Of a stretch of DNA of 64,000 nucleotides, positions 38,550-48,070 are shown piece by piece. The notes beneath the pieces were generated by a model. It was given only the letters and a program-made list of their open reading frames with translations. It did no database searches and was not told the origin of the DNA. This stretch comes from Yoonia sp. I 8.24 (GTDB taxonomy: Bacteria > Pseudomonadota > Alphaproteobacteria > Rhodobacterales > Rhodobacteraceae). Position 1 is the first letter of the stretch; each line of letters begins with the position of its first letter. A program made the translations under genes and the position numbers. The stretch lies in contig NZ_JACXGQ010000007.1 of the NCBI RefSeq assembly GCF_022096995.1, positions 62,001 to 126,000 on the forward strand. Direction: 5' to 3'.

Positions 38550-39653
38550 ATGGCGCTGCCGGTCCAACAACAAGCAAAATACTGGGGAATCGCAACCGCG
38601 GTTTTGTTGGTTATCCTGTGGTTTTTGGGCGATGTGATTTTGCCTTTTGTGTTGGGCGGCGCGATTGCCTATTGTCTTGATCCCATTGCAGACAGATTTG
38701 AGGCGATGGGGCTTAGCCGCTCAGTGTCTGTGACCATCATCACTTTGGTCGCGGCGCTGGTATTCATTCTTTTGATCTTGCTCGTGATTCCGACGTTGAT
38801 CGAACAGACAGGCCAACTGGTCGACACCGCGCCAGAGCTGTTCAATCGCCTGCAAGCGGCATTGACCGAACGCTTCCCATCACTGTTGGATTCGGAAAGC
38901 ACGATTCACAAACAGCTGCTCGCAATTGGCGAGGCAATCCAATCGAAGGGCGGCGAATTGATGAATAGCCTGCTGAGTTCGGCGATTGGCTTGCTCAATG
39001 TTGTCGTTCTTTTGGTCATCGTGCCAGTTGTCGCATTTTACCTTCTGCTGGACTGGGACCGTATGACCGCGCGTGTGGACGAACTTTTACCGCGTGATCA
39101 CGTCGAAACCGTGCGTAAATTGGCACGTCAGATAGACAACACGTTGGCGTCTTTCATCCGTGGTCAAGGTACCGTGTGTCTGATTTTGGGTACCTATTAT
39201 GCGGTCGCGCTGATGATTGCCGGGCTCAAGTTCGGGTTGATCGTTGGATTTATCGCGGGGCTTGTGACGTTTATTCCATACGTGGGTGCACTGGTTGGTG
39301 GTGTTTTAGCCGTAGGGCTGGCGCTGTTTCAATTTTGGGGCGGCACCGTCCAAATCGATGGCGTTGATGTCGTCGAGACCACCAATTGGCTGCGTATCGG
39401 CATTGTTGCGGCGATCTTTGGGCTTGGGCAATTCCTTGAAGGCAACATCCTGACCCCAAAACTGGTCGGCGGCTCTGTTGGACTGCACCCGGTTTGGCTG
39501 TTGTTTGCCCTGTCGGTGTTCGGATCACTGTTTGGCTTTGTCGGCATGCTTGTCGCTGTGCCAGTAGCCGCAGTCATCGGCGTGCTAACCCGCTACGCGC
39601 TTGAGCATTACAAAGGCGGCCGTCTTTATCGCGGTCTATCGTCGGACGAATAA
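38550..39653 (+). CDS. AI-2E/PerM-family transporter
   Basis: A 367-residue membrane protein of the AI-2E (PerM/TqsA) family. It has seven or eight hydrophobic segments, with WFLGDVILPFVLGGAIAYCLDPIADRFE near the start and the signature FIPYVGALVGGVLAVGLALFQFWGG in the second half. The substrate is unknown. AGAGG precedes ATG 38550. Its TAA stop overlaps the hdaA start. Confidence 0.9.
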   Translation: MALPVQQQAKYWGIATAVLLVILWFLGDVILPFVLGGAIAYCLDPIADRFEAMGLSRSVSVTIITLVAALVFILLILLVIPTLIEQTGQLVDTAPELFNRLQAALTERFPSLLDSESTIHKQLLAIGEAIQSKGGELMNSLLSSAIGLLNVVVLLVIVPVVAFYLLLDWDRMTARVDELLPRDHVETVRKLARQIDNTLASFIRGQGTVCLILGTYYAVALMIAGLKFGLIVGFIAGLVTFIPYVGALVGGVLAVGLALFQFWGGTVQIDGVDVVETTNWLRIGIVAAIFGLGQFLEGNILTPKLVGGSVGLHPVWLLFALSVFGSLFGFVGMLVAVPVAAVIGVLTRYALEHYKGGRLYRGLSSDE

Positions 39654-40309
39654 TGATGGCAGAACAACTGACATTTAACTGGCCAACAGGTGTTGCGCTG
39701 GGGCCAAATGATTTCTTTGTCTCGGCCGCGAATGCACAAGCCTTTGCCATGCTGACGGCGCCGCAATCTTGGCCGGACCGCAAAATGGTCATCGTTGGAC
39801 CAAAAGGCAGCGGCAAAAGCCATCTGGCACGGATTTTTCAAATTCAATCTGCCGCGCAAACGGTGAACGCCGCAACGATGCCTGTAGATTTTCAACCAAG
39901 CGCTGATTGCGTAATTGTCGAAGATATGGAGGCGCTGCCAGACGCCTCGCAAGAGGCGATGTTCCATCTGCACAACCACTTGCGCAATACCGGCGGCACG
40001 CTGCTGATGACCGCCCAAGACGCGCCGACCCGGTGGCAGATCCCCCTGCCTGACTTGGCCAGCCGGATGCAAGCCACCACAATCACGCAAATCGATAACC
40101 CCGATGACGCCTTATTGTCAGCGCTGATCATGAAGCTTTTTGCTGACCGTCAAATCATGCCCGGCCCACCGTTGGTGCAATATTTGACAACGCGGATTGA
40201 ACGCTCATTCGCTGCGGCAGCTGATATTGTTGCGCGACTTGACGCGGCGGCCTTGGCCGAGGGGCGCAAGATCAACAAGGCGCTCGCGGCGGACCTTCTG
40301 GACAAGTAG
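39653..40309 (+). CDS. hdaA: DnaA-homologous regulator HdaA
   Basis: A 218-residue AAA+ protein related to the DnaA ATPase domain. It has a Walker A-like loop (VIVGPKGSGKSHLARIF), VIVEDMEAL in the Walker B position, and a C-terminal segment like DnaA domain III (PPLVQYLTTRIERSF). HdaA with the sliding clamp inactivates DnaA after initiation. Its start overlaps the stop of the permease gene (TAATG). ppk1 follows 57 bases downstream; the same order is common in alphaproteobacteria. Confidence 0.88.
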   Translation: MMAEQLTFNWPTGVALGPNDFFVSAANAQAFAMLTAPQSWPDRKMVIVGPKGSGKSHLARIFQIQSAAQTVNAATMPVDFQPSADCVIVEDMEALPDASQEAMFHLHNHLRNTGGTLLMTAQDAPTRWQIPLPDLASRMQATTITQIDNPDDALLSALIMKLFADRQIMPGPPLVQYLTTRIERSFAAAADIVARLDAAALAEGRKINKALAADLLDK

Positions 40310-40366
40310 CCGGTAGAGCGCAATAATTGTCACAATGCCGCAACAACTGCGGCGCATAAGGCCGCT

Positions 40367-42535
40367 ATGAATACCACAAATTTTCTCGAAGGCGCGTTTC
40401 CCGCGCCGACCGAACTCGACATTGATCTGGCGACACCAGCCCGTTTTGTGAACCGTGAACTCAGCTGGCTTGGCTTTAACTGGCGCGTCTTGGAAGAGGC
40501 CGAAAACCCACGCGTGCCGCTGCTCGAACGGCTGCGTTTCCTGTCAATCTCGGCGGCCAATTTGGACGAATTCTTTAGCGTGCGGGTCGCGGGCCTGCGC
40601 GAATTGGCGAATGCGGGCAATGTCGCCCCGGGCCTTGATGGGCTGACCCCTGCCGAACAACTTGTTCTGATCGACGCGGATGCGCGCAAACTAATGGCGC
40701 GCCAGCAAACCGTGTTTACGGCGTTGCAGGCCGAAATGGGCACGCAAGGTATTCATCTGCTTACGCGTACCGATTTGACCAAAGACGAAATCAAATATCT
40801 AGAAGATGTATTCCTCGAACAGGTATTCCCGGTCCTGTCGCCGCTGGCAATTGACCCCGCGCATCCGTTTCCGTTCATCCCCAACGAAGGGTTTGCGCTC
40901 GCACTGCAGCTTGAACGGACCGGAGATAAACGCAGCCTGCGCGCGCTTTTGCCCGTCCCCGCGCAGATCGATCGTTTCATCCCTCTTCCGACCAAAGATG
41001 GGCAACGCTTCTTGCCGCTCGAAGAACTGCTTTTGCTACATATCGGTCAGCTTTTTCCGGGCTATAAGGTCAAAGGGAACTGCGCCTTTAAAGTCCTGCG
41101 CGACAGCGATCTAGAAGTCGAAGACGAGGCCGAAGATTTGGTGCGCGAATTTGAAACCGCGCTCAAGCGCCGCCGCCGTGGTGAGGTTGTCCGGCTCAAA
41201 ATTTCCGCAAAGGCCCCAGCCGCCTTGCAGACCCTTGTGATGTCCGAATTGCACGTCACATCTGAAGCCGTCGTCGAAGTTGACGGGATGATCGGCATCG
41301 CAGACCTAAGCGAACTGGTCTTGGACAACCGCCCAGACCTTCTGTGGCCGTCATTCTCGCCGCGTGTGCCTGAACGGGTCCAAGACCACGATGGCGATAT
41401 GTTCGCGGCAATCCGTCAAAAAGACATGCTATTGCACCACCCCTATGAAACTTTTGACATGGTTGTCAGGTTCCTTGCGCAGGCCGCGCGCGACCCCGAT
41501 GTCGTTGCGATCAAACAAACGCTTTACCGCACCTCTAAACGGTCCCCCATCGTCGAGGCCCTGTGCGAAGCTGCCGAAGATGGTAAATCCGTCACCGCCT
41601 TGGTTGAACTCAAAGCCCGCTTTGACGAAGCTGCTAACATCCGCCAGTCGCGCCGTCTTGAACGGGCTGGTGCGCACGTGGTTTATGGATTTTTAAACTA
41701 CAAAACTCATGCAAAGATCAGCACCGTTGTGCGCCGCGAGGGCGACAAGCTGGTGACCTATACGCATTTTGGCACAGGCAATTATCACCCAATCACCGCG
41801 CGGATTTATACCGATCTCAGCTTCTTTACCTGCGACGCTAAATTGGGGCGCGACGCGACCAAAGTGTTCAACTACCTTTCGGGCTACGCCCAGCCCGAAA
41901 CGCTGGAAAATCTGGCGATTTCACCGATCAGCCTAAAGCAATCTTTGCTTGATAGTATCGCTGCAGAGGCAGAAAACGCCCGCAACGGGAAGCCCGCCAT
42001 GATCTGGGCCAAGATGAATTCACTGATAGAATCCGATGTGATCGACGCACTTTATGCGGCCTCACAGGCGGGGGTAAAAATCAGCCTCGTGATCCGTGGC
42101 ATCTGTGGGCTACGCCCCGGCGTCAAAGGGCTGTCCGAAAACATCAGGGTGAAATCCATCGTCGGACGGTTTTTGGAACATTCACGTATCGTGTGCTTTG
42201 GCAACGGCTGCGATTTACCCTCTAAAAAGGCACGTGTGTTCATCAGCTCTGCTGATTGGATGGGCCGCAACCTGAACCGCCGTGTTGAGACGTTGGTCGA
42301 AATCAAAAATGCGACCGTCAAAGCGCAAATCGTCGGGCAAGTCATGGCCGCCAATATGGCCGATGTCGCGCAAAGCTGGGTCATGACCGCCGACGGCAGC
42401 TTTACCCGCGCAGAAATCGCCGAAGGCGAATTTGCGTTCAACTGCCACCGCTTCTTTATGGAAAATCCGTCCCTGTCGGGGCGCGGATCAGCCGGTGCAT
42501 CCGACGTCCCAAGATTGACCCATACGGATGACTAG
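40367..42535 (+). CDS. ppk1: Polyphosphate kinase 1
   Basis: A 722-residue enzyme that makes polyphosphate from ATP reversibly. It has the N-terminal domain [19 protein letters not shown]. The catalytic half has [18 protein letters not shown], the active-site His in [16 protein letters not shown], and the [22 protein letters not shown] motif with RRVETLVEI near the end. It lies in a row hdaA-ppk1-ppx, placing synthesis and breakdown of polyphosphate together. Confidence 0.96.
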   Translation: MNTTNFLEGAFPAPTELDIDLATPARFVNRELSWLGFNWRVLEEAENPRVPLLERLRFLSISAANLDEFFSVRVAGLRELANAGNVAPGLDGLTPAEQLVLIDADARKLMARQQTVFTALQAEMGTQGIHLLTRTDLTKDEIKYLEDVFLEQVFPVLSPLAIDPAHPFPFIPNEGFALALQLERTGDKRSLRALLPVPAQIDRFIPLPTKDGQRFLPLEELLLLHIGQLFPGYKVKGNCAFKVLRDSDLEVEDEAEDLVREFETALKRRRRGEVVRLKISAKAPAALQTLVMSELHVTSEAVVEVDGMIGIADLSELVLDNRPDLLWPSFSPRVPERVQDHDGDMFAAIRQKDMLLHHPYETFDMVVRFLAQAARDPDVVAIKQTLYRTSKRSPIVEALCEAAEDGKSVTALVELKARFDEAANIRQSRRLERAGAHVVYGFLNYKTHAKISTVVRREGDKLVTYTHFGTGNYHPITARIYTDLSFFTCDAKLGRDATKVFNYLSGYAQPETLENLAISPISLKQSLLDSIAAEAENARNGKPAMIWAKMNSLIESDVIDALYAASQAGVKISLVIRGICGLRPGVKGLSENIRVKSIVGRFLEHSRIVCFGNGCDLPSKKARVFISSADWMGRNLNRRVETLVEIKNATVKAQIVGQVMAANMADVAQSWVMTADGSFTRAEIAEGEFAFNCHRFFMENPSLSGRGSAGASDVPRLTHTDD

Positions 42536-42545
42536 GTAGCTTTTC

Positions 42546-42596
42546 GTTTTCGGGCGCTGCACCTCGGCTTGTTTGGGTTGCGTAGCGCCTGAAAAC
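42546..42596. repeat. Inverted repeat in the ppk1-ppx gap
   Basis: GTTTTCGGGCGCT (42546-42558) pairs with AGCGCCTGAAAAC (42584-42596), 13 bp with one wobble around a 25-base loop. It could be an attenuator, operator or processing hairpin between ppk1 and ppx. No T-run follows, so it is unlikely to be a strong terminator. Confidence 0.7.
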
Positions 42597-42664
42597 AAGG
42601 CAGCTAGCAATTGACTGGCAGGCGTATCGACTTCATGATGAACGCCGCGCAATACGGGGACATC

Positions 42665-44206
42665 ATGACACAGCAACCCGAGACGATTGATTGGGGGCCG
42701 TTTGGGCGCCCGTTGTTTGACGATGCCGCCGCCAGAGGGTTGAGCCGCGTGGGTGTGATTGATGTTGGCTCGAACTCTGTCCGGTTGGTGGTGTTTGACG
42801 GTGCTGCGCGGTCCCCAGCTTATTTTTACAATGAAAAGATCATGTGCGCATTGGGCGCGGGGCTGTCGGAAACCGGGCACCTTAATCCACAAGGACGCGT
42901 GCGCGCCCTATCCGCGATCCGCCGGTTTGCGGCCCTTGCCGAAGGTATGGGCATTCTGCCCCTGACCGCCGTCGCCACTGCCGCCGTGCGCGAAGCCAGC
43001 GATGGGCGCGATTTTCGCGAAGAGGTTTTGCGCGAAACCGGTGTGAAACTCTGGATTATCGACGGCAAAGAAGAGGCCCGGCTTTCGGCGCAAGGCGTGT
43101 TGCTTGGCTGGCCCGGCAGCTACGGGCTGGTCTGCGATATTGGCGGGTCTTCGATGGAACTTGCTGATCTATCTGATGGGCGCGTCGGGCAGCGTGTGAC
43201 CTCGGCTTTGGGCCCACTCAAGCTGCGCGAGATCAAAGGTGGCAAGAAAGCCGTCAAAGCATTTGTCCGCGAAACCATTGCCCGACTTCATAATGAAATG
43301 GGCAATGAAACCGGCATGCGCCTGTTTTTGGTCGGCGGATCATGGCGGGCCATCGCGCGGGTTGATATGGAACGGCGAGGTTATCCGCTTACGGTTTTGC
43401 ATGAATACCGCATGTCATCGCGTCAAATCAGCAAGACGGCCAATTATATCGATAAATCAGACCTGCAAGAGCTCCGTACACGCTGCAATATTTCGGAAAG
43501 CCGCGTAGCGTTGGTTCCGCTAGCATCGGTGGTGCTACGCGAATTGATGCGGGTGTTTAAACCCAAAGACGTTGCTGTGTCGTCTTACGGTATCCGCGAA
43601 GGGATGCTGTTCGAACAGATGCCGCGGGACCTGCGGGAACGGGACCCGCTGATTGAGGCGTGCCGCTTTGCCGAAGCGAAAGATGCGCGCATGCCCGGTT
43701 TTGGCAGGTTACTCTATGACTTTGTAAAACCGCTGTTTCCGCGGGCCAATTGGCAGCGCATTCGAATCATCAAGGCCGCCTGCTTGCTACATGACGTCAG
43801 CTGGCGCGCGCACCCCGATTACCGCGCCGAAGTCACATTCGACAATGCCACCCGCGCCAATCTTGGTGGGCTCAAACACTATGAACGGGTATTCTTGGGC
43901 TTGGCGCTGATGCACCGCTACACCAGCAAAACCGACAAAACCCGGTTTGCGCCACTTTTTGCCATGCTAGACGATACACAAATCAAAGAGGCACAGATTT
44001 TAGGGAAAGCCATGCGTTTGGGCGCAATGCTCTGGCTGTCGGCGGATGAACCGCCGGGCAAGCTAAAATGGAACTCGCGCAAACGCGCGTTGACGTTGGT
44101 GCTAACCGAACACGCGCGCCCGCTGTTCGGAGAGGTTGCGGAAAACCGCTTAAATGGGCTGGCTGCCGCACTTGACGCGACAGTCGCAATCAAATTTAAA
44201 AAATAG
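42665..44206 (+). CDS. ppx: Exopolyphosphatase/guanosine pentaphosphatase (Ppx/GppA)
   Basis: A protein of about 513 residues of the Ppx/GppA family, with the ATPase-like motifs VGVIDVGSNSVRLVVFDG and YGLVCDIGGSSMELADL, and a C-terminal HD-like part (IIKAACLLHDVSWRAHPDYRAE). It hydrolyses polyphosphate and possibly pppGpp. ATG 42665 is chosen because GGGGA precedes it; in-frame ATGs at 42635 and 42638 would add about ten residues. Confidence 0.9.
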   Translation: MTQQPETIDWGPFGRPLFDDAAARGLSRVGVIDVGSNSVRLVVFDGAARSPAYFYNEKIMCALGAGLSETGHLNPQGRVRALSAIRRFAALAEGMGILPLTAVATAAVREASDGRDFREEVLRETGVKLWIIDGKEEARLSAQGVLLGWPGSYGLVCDIGGSSMELADLSDGRVGQRVTSALGPLKLREIKGGKKAVKAFVRETIARLHNEMGNETGMRLFLVGGSWRAIARVDMERRGYPLTVLHEYRMSSRQISKTANYIDKSDLQELRTRCNISESRVALVPLASVVLRELMRVFKPKDVAVSSYGIREGMLFEQMPRDLRERDPLIEACRFAEAKDARMPGFGRLLYDFVKPLFPRANWQRIRIIKAACLLHDVSWRAHPDYRAEVTFDNATRANLGGLKHYERVFLGLALMHRYTSKTDKTRFAPLFAMLDDTQIKEAQILGKAMRLGAMLWLSADEPPGKLKWNSRKRALTLVLTEHARPLFGEVAENRLNGLAAALDATVAIKFKK

Positions 44207-44302
44207 AATACGCGATGGCCATGATTTTGCCATTGGGTGTGCATCTGTTAGACAAGTTATCCTTTTAGGACTGTTGAATTACATGCGTTTGAGGGGCTCT
44301 AC

Positions 44303-45109
44303 GTGGCGGATACAGATCAAAGCTTAAAAGTAGCATTCCGCTATGACATGGCAACAACAACGCACCAAGGTGCACGCGACTATCAAGAAGATGCGCTTTT
44401 GTCCCAAGCGGCGGGGCCCAATGTTCTTGGCAGCGTGGTGGTTGCCGATGGGCTTGGCGGTCATGCTGCGGGTGACGTCGCCAGCGGCATTGTCAGCGCC
44501 GAAGTGTTTCGCCATATCACCGCGCAAAGTTCCGACCTGCTGGCCTGCAAGGCAGACATCCCAGCCCTACTGACCACCGCCGCCCAGACGGCGAATACAC
44601 AAGTCGGCGCGCATGCAACAGCCCACGCTGAAACATACGGTATGGGGTCGACGCTGTTGGCCACGATCATTGTCGATAACGCCTTGTCATGGGCATCAAT
44701 CGGGGATTCACCACTGTATCTATATCGTGACGGCGCGTTGCAACAACTCACCACGACCCACTCCATGGCTCCGCAGATTGATATGCTTGTCAAAATCGGC
44801 GCGTTATCAGAGCAAGAAGGCCGCAATCATCCCAGCCGTCATACATTGACCTCTGTCATTCGGGGCCGCGACATCAAGGCGATCGATTGCCCTCAAACGC
44901 CTACCATGCTGCGCGATGGCGATGTCGTCATCGTCTCAAGCGACGGGCTGCAATATTTGTCAGACCCGCAAATCAGCGATATTTTGGCGACTACATCCCA
45001 ACAACCAGCCCAAAAAATCGCAGATGCGCTTTTGGCAGCACTCGAAAACCTAGACGACCCTGAGCAAGACAATATCGCCTTTGCCGTCATTAAATGTGCG
45101 CAAGGCTAG
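44303..45109 (+). CDS. PP2C-family serine/threonine phosphatase
   Basis: A 268-residue metal-dependent phosphatase with the PP2C motifs ADGLGGHAAGDVASG, GSTLLATIIVDN, IGDSPLYLYRDG, VSSDGLQYLSD and DNIAFAV. The GTG start at 44303 follows GAGGGG. It is soluble. No partner kinase is visible nearby; type VI secretion and stress systems often carry such genes. It ends 4 bases into the convergent nuclease-like gene. Confidence 0.9.
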   Translation: MADTDQSLKVAFRYDMATTTHQGARDYQEDALLSQAAGPNVLGSVVVADGLGGHAAGDVASGIVSAEVFRHITAQSSDLLACKADIPALLTTAAQTANTQVGAHATAHAETYGMGSTLLATIIVDNALSWASIGDSPLYLYRDGALQQLTTTHSMAPQIDMLVKIGALSEQEGRNHPSRHTLTSVIRGRDIKAIDCPQTPTMLRDGDVVIVSSDGLQYLSDPQISDILATTSQQPAQKIADALLAALENLDDPEQDNIAFAVIKCAQG

Positions 45110-46113
45110 GCGCCTTTATTAGGCAATTCCAAAACCACAGGAAAATGATCAGAGGCCTGCAATAGCGCTGCCTGTAGTGGCTTATTTTCATAGCATTCGG
45201 GGTGATCGAACGGGTGCCATATTTGCCAGTCAGGATTCAGAGCCTGCAGCCCAGGTGACACCATGATGTAGTCTAACAGGGCCTGAAGATAGGGCTGCCC
45301 TTTACGTTTGAACCGCGAGGTTGTCGGTGCCGCACCCAACCTGCGGCTTAGCGCCTGCCGCGCGTGCGGATCATACATTTTTGCAGCGCGCCCTTCGCCC
45401 AAAACGACTTCGACGCTTGAGCGGCCAAACAGTTTTTCATATTCATCCAGCCCCGGCCCGTCATTAAAATCACCCAAAATGATCAGGTCATCGCCCTGCG
45501 CAAGGTGGGTATCCACACGACCGCGCAGCCATATGCATTGGGCCAATTGTTTGCGTCTGTTTTCAATCGAGATGCGGATGGCTTCGGCGTCAGAGGTCGC
45601 GCCATGTGGGGCCTTTGATTTCGCATGCACACCAATCAGGCGCAACGGACCCGCAGGCCCATCAAGCGCCAATTCAAGTGGCGGTTTCGACCAGCGTATC
45701 GGGTCAGGCGAGGCATCAACATCCAAATCCATCGCAAAGGTCTGATCAAAACGCGGGTATTTATCGTCGCTCAGCGGATCATGGGTGACTTGGATGACAT
45801 TCGGATCATATAGTAGCGCGATTTCTTGCTGGGTATGATTGGCGAAACCGAGAATGGCCGCGCTGGTCCGCAGCCCAAACCGGTTGGCAAATGCGCCAAG
45901 CGCGCGCACGGCGCTGCGTGTTCGGCTGGTGTCAGGGGCTTCGATGATCATGACCGCATCTGCGTCAAGCGCTTGAAATACTGCGCCAAGCGCCGCCGTT
46001 TGCTGCGCCTTGGTAACATCCCAGCGCGCCGACCAGCTGTCGTCGTCAATCAATCCGCCATCATCATCAAATAAGCGGTCAAACCATTCGACATTATAGG
46101 TGGCGATCCTCAT
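45106..46113 (-). CDS. Endonuclease/exonuclease/phosphatase-family protein
   Basis: A 335-residue protein of the EEP superfamily: RIATYNVEWFDR at the start, PIRWSKPPLELALDG..LIGVHAKSK in the middle, LIILGDFNDGPG (the metal/catalytic Asp-Phe-Asn block) and ASDHFPVVLEL at the end. The substrate (DNA, phosphoester or lipid) is unknown. ATG 46113 overlaps the DnaJ-type gene stop by 4 bases; the longer frame adds nine residues. Confidence 0.88.
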   Translation of the reverse strand: MRIATYNVEWFDRLFDDDGGLIDDDSWSARWDVTKAQQTAALGAVFQALDADAVMIIEAPDTSRTRSAVRALGAFANRFGLRTSAAILGFANHTQQEIALLYDPNVIQVTHDPLSDDKYPRFDQTFAMDLDVDASPDPIRWSKPPLELALDGPAGPLRLIGVHAKSKAPHGATSDAEAIRISIENRRKQLAQCIWLRGRVDTHLAQGDDLIILGDFNDGPGLDEYEKLFGRSSVEVVLGEGRAAKMYDPHARQALSRRLGAAPTTSRFKRKGQPYLQALLDYIMVSPGLQALNPDWQIWHPFDHPECYENKPLQAALLQASDHFPVVLELPNKGA

Positions 46114-46790
46114 CCGCGCGCGCCTTGGATGTCTTCCCACGCACGGTTGATGGCCACCATCCGACGTTCCGCCAATTTAACCGCTTCTGGTGGGACGCCG
46201 CGCGCGATCATCTGGTCGGGGTGGGTTTCGCGGACCAAATTACGCCAGGCTTTGCGCACTTGATCCATTGGCGCATCAGGGGCAACCCCAAGCACGTCAT
46301 AAGGATCGCGATCCGCGTCTTTCACAAATTGCGCACGAATGCCGCGAAAACGCCGTTCGTCGAACCCAAAGATTAGCGCAACATTGTGCAAAAAATCATC
46401 CTCGTTCGGGTGGTAGAACCCGTCCGCCATCGCAATTTGAAATAGCCCTTCCATCAGATGGCACAGCGGCGTGTCATCATCGGCAAACATTGCTTTGATT
46501 TGACGCGCGTATGCCTCGTAACCCGCCACATCTTGACGTGATAGGTTAAAGACCCGTGCGGCGTTATCTTCTTCTTCGGGGGGGATCGTGAACACCTCGC
46601 GAAAGGCGACAACCTCGTCGCGGGTCACCTGCCCGTCTGCCTTCGCCATTTTCGCTCCCAGGGCGATGACAGCGATCGCAAAGGCAACCGTGCGGTCGGG
46701 TGCCGTGCGCAATTTCTCAAAAACGGCTGTCAGCCCCTCGCCGGCAGTCAATGCAGCGAGCGCGTCCGCGATACGTGCCCAGATCGACAT
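46110..46790 (-). CDS. DjlA-like TerB/J-domain co-chaperone
   Basis: A 226-residue protein. Residues about 25-140 form a TerB-like helical domain (AKADGQVTRDEVVAFREVF, IAMADGFYHPNED) and the C-terminus is a J domain with the HPD motif in RETHPDQMIARG. J domains stimulate DnaK ATPase. ATG 46790 is taken as the start; the longer frame adds sixteen residues. It is coupled to the nuclease-like gene downstream. Confidence 0.9.
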   Translation of the reverse strand: MSIWARIADALAALTAGEGLTAVFEKLRTAPDRTVAFAIAVIALGAKMAKADGQVTRDEVVAFREVFTIPPEEEDNAARVFNLSRQDVAGYEAYARQIKAMFADDDTPLCHLMEGLFQIAMADGFYHPNEDDFLHNVALIFGFDERRFRGIRAQFVKDADRDPYDVLGVAPDAPMDQVRKAWRNLVRETHPDQMIARGVPPEAVKLAERRMVAINRAWEDIQGARG

Positions 46791-46801
46791 ATGCGTTCCT
46801 T

Positions 46802-47269
46802 TCAGAGCTGTTTTTGCATCAATACCAAATCGATCCAACGGTCAAACTTGAACCCGACTTGCGTCAGGGTTGCAACCTCTTCGAACCCAAGTGCGGCATG
46901 AAACGGCACAGCACCGGGGTTTTCAGCACTGCATCCGGCAAACATTGTATGCATGCCTGCGTCTTTGGCATGTGCGCAAAGCGCGGCCATCAAGTGCCGC
47001 CCGCCGCCCTGCCCCTGCCCGTCGGGATGCAGCATGATCGTATGTTCACAGGTAAACCGATACCCGGCCCCACCGCGAAACTGAAAATAGCGCGCAAAAC
47101 CCAATATGCGATTTCCCTGTTCCCAAACGAAACATGCATTAGCGGTTAGTGACGCGACTTCCGCGACCGATTTTTCGTCTGGATTAAACGTAATTGTCGT
47201 TTCACGAATGGCAAAATTCCAAATCTCGGCGATGTGCCTCGCGTCATCTGCGGTGGCCAGACGGATCAA
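46802..47269 (-). CDS. GNAT-family N-acetyltransferase
   Basis: A 155-residue acetyltransferase with the pattern RLATADDARHIAEIWN at the start and the acetyl-CoA loop DGQGQGGGRHLMAALCAHAKDAGMHTMFAGC. The similarity to phosphinothricin-type acetyltransferases is suggestive only. The TTG start at 47269 overlaps the VOC gene stop as TTGA, with AAGGTG 6 bases upstream. Confidence 0.87.
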   Translation of the reverse strand: MIRLATADDARHIAEIWNFAIRETTITFNPDEKSVAEVASLTANACFVWEQGNRILGFARYFQFRGGAGYRFTCEHTIMLHPDGQGQGGGRHLMAALCAHAKDAGMHTMFAGCSAENPGAVPFHAALGFEEVATLTQVGFKFDRWIDLVLMQKQL

Positions 47270-47865
47270 CCGAGCACCTTTGTGCCATCGGGCCCTTCAA
47301 ATGTTGCGCGAAACCCGACAAGGCCAGTTTCAAAGCGAATGCGTGGATCATCAAGCGCCACCTTACACCCAATTTCGCGTGCCAAAGGATTTGAGATACA
47401 AAAATCAACGAGTCTCAATCCCGTTTGCGGGAGCGACGATGAGGGGTGAACCGCGCCCTCTGCCCAGCGCAGCAATGTTGGAAACGCCCCACCATAGGGC
47501 AAGCCGCCGTCATCGGGCACCGTGATATCCCAATGTAAATCGCCGCGTTGCAGTGCCTGTGCTGGGCCAGAAATCGCCTTATACACTGCCAAGTCATCAG
47601 CCCGACAAATCCAATTTGCCACACGCGGGGGCCCGTCAAATTGATCAAGCCCAAACCAGCAGTACCCGGCTTCGGCTACACAAGCCGGATCTTTTGCGAT
47701 CACTTCAAGATACAGCCCATCTGCCAGCCCAAGTAGCATGTTATGGGTCCCGTAACGCGGATGAACCCCACCGGGTTCCAGCGTGACCCCCAATTGAGAC
47801 TGCACCCAATCCACGCCCTGCTGCAAATTTGAAGCGGCTACCGCAATATGATCAAGCGTAAACAT
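47266..47865 (-). CDS. VOC-family protein (glyoxalase-like domain)
   Basis: A 199-residue protein with the VOC start FTLDHIAVAASNLQQGVDWVQSQLGV and an EPGGVHPRYGTHNMLLGL segment typical of the Glyoxalase_3 branch. The substrate is not known. It is the first gene of a run of minus-strand genes (VOC, GNAT, J-domain, nuclease-like) joined by short overlaps or gaps. Confidence 0.85.
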   Translation of the reverse strand: MFTLDHIAVAASNLQQGVDWVQSQLGVTLEPGGVHPRYGTHNMLLGLADGLYLEVIAKDPACVAEAGYCWFGLDQFDGPPRVANWICRADDLAVYKAISGPAQALQRGDLHWDITVPDDGGLPYGGAFPTLLRWAEGAVHPSSSLPQTGLRLVDFCISNPLAREIGCKVALDDPRIRFETGLVGFRATFEGPDGTKVLG

Positions 47866-48070
47866 GATGTATCCAACTCGTTAATAAGTATTAACGTCAA
47901 GAAAACCCCATTTTTCTCATGATGCAAGCCCAACAGGTATTAGATGATCACGCAGATATTACAAAATTAGTCAGGATACACAAATATGGCACTTCGCACC
48001 GCACCGTGACAGTTTATGCGTGCCGTCGGGATCTTTGGCGTTCGGCCGCTTCGGCGATGCCGTACCAAGA

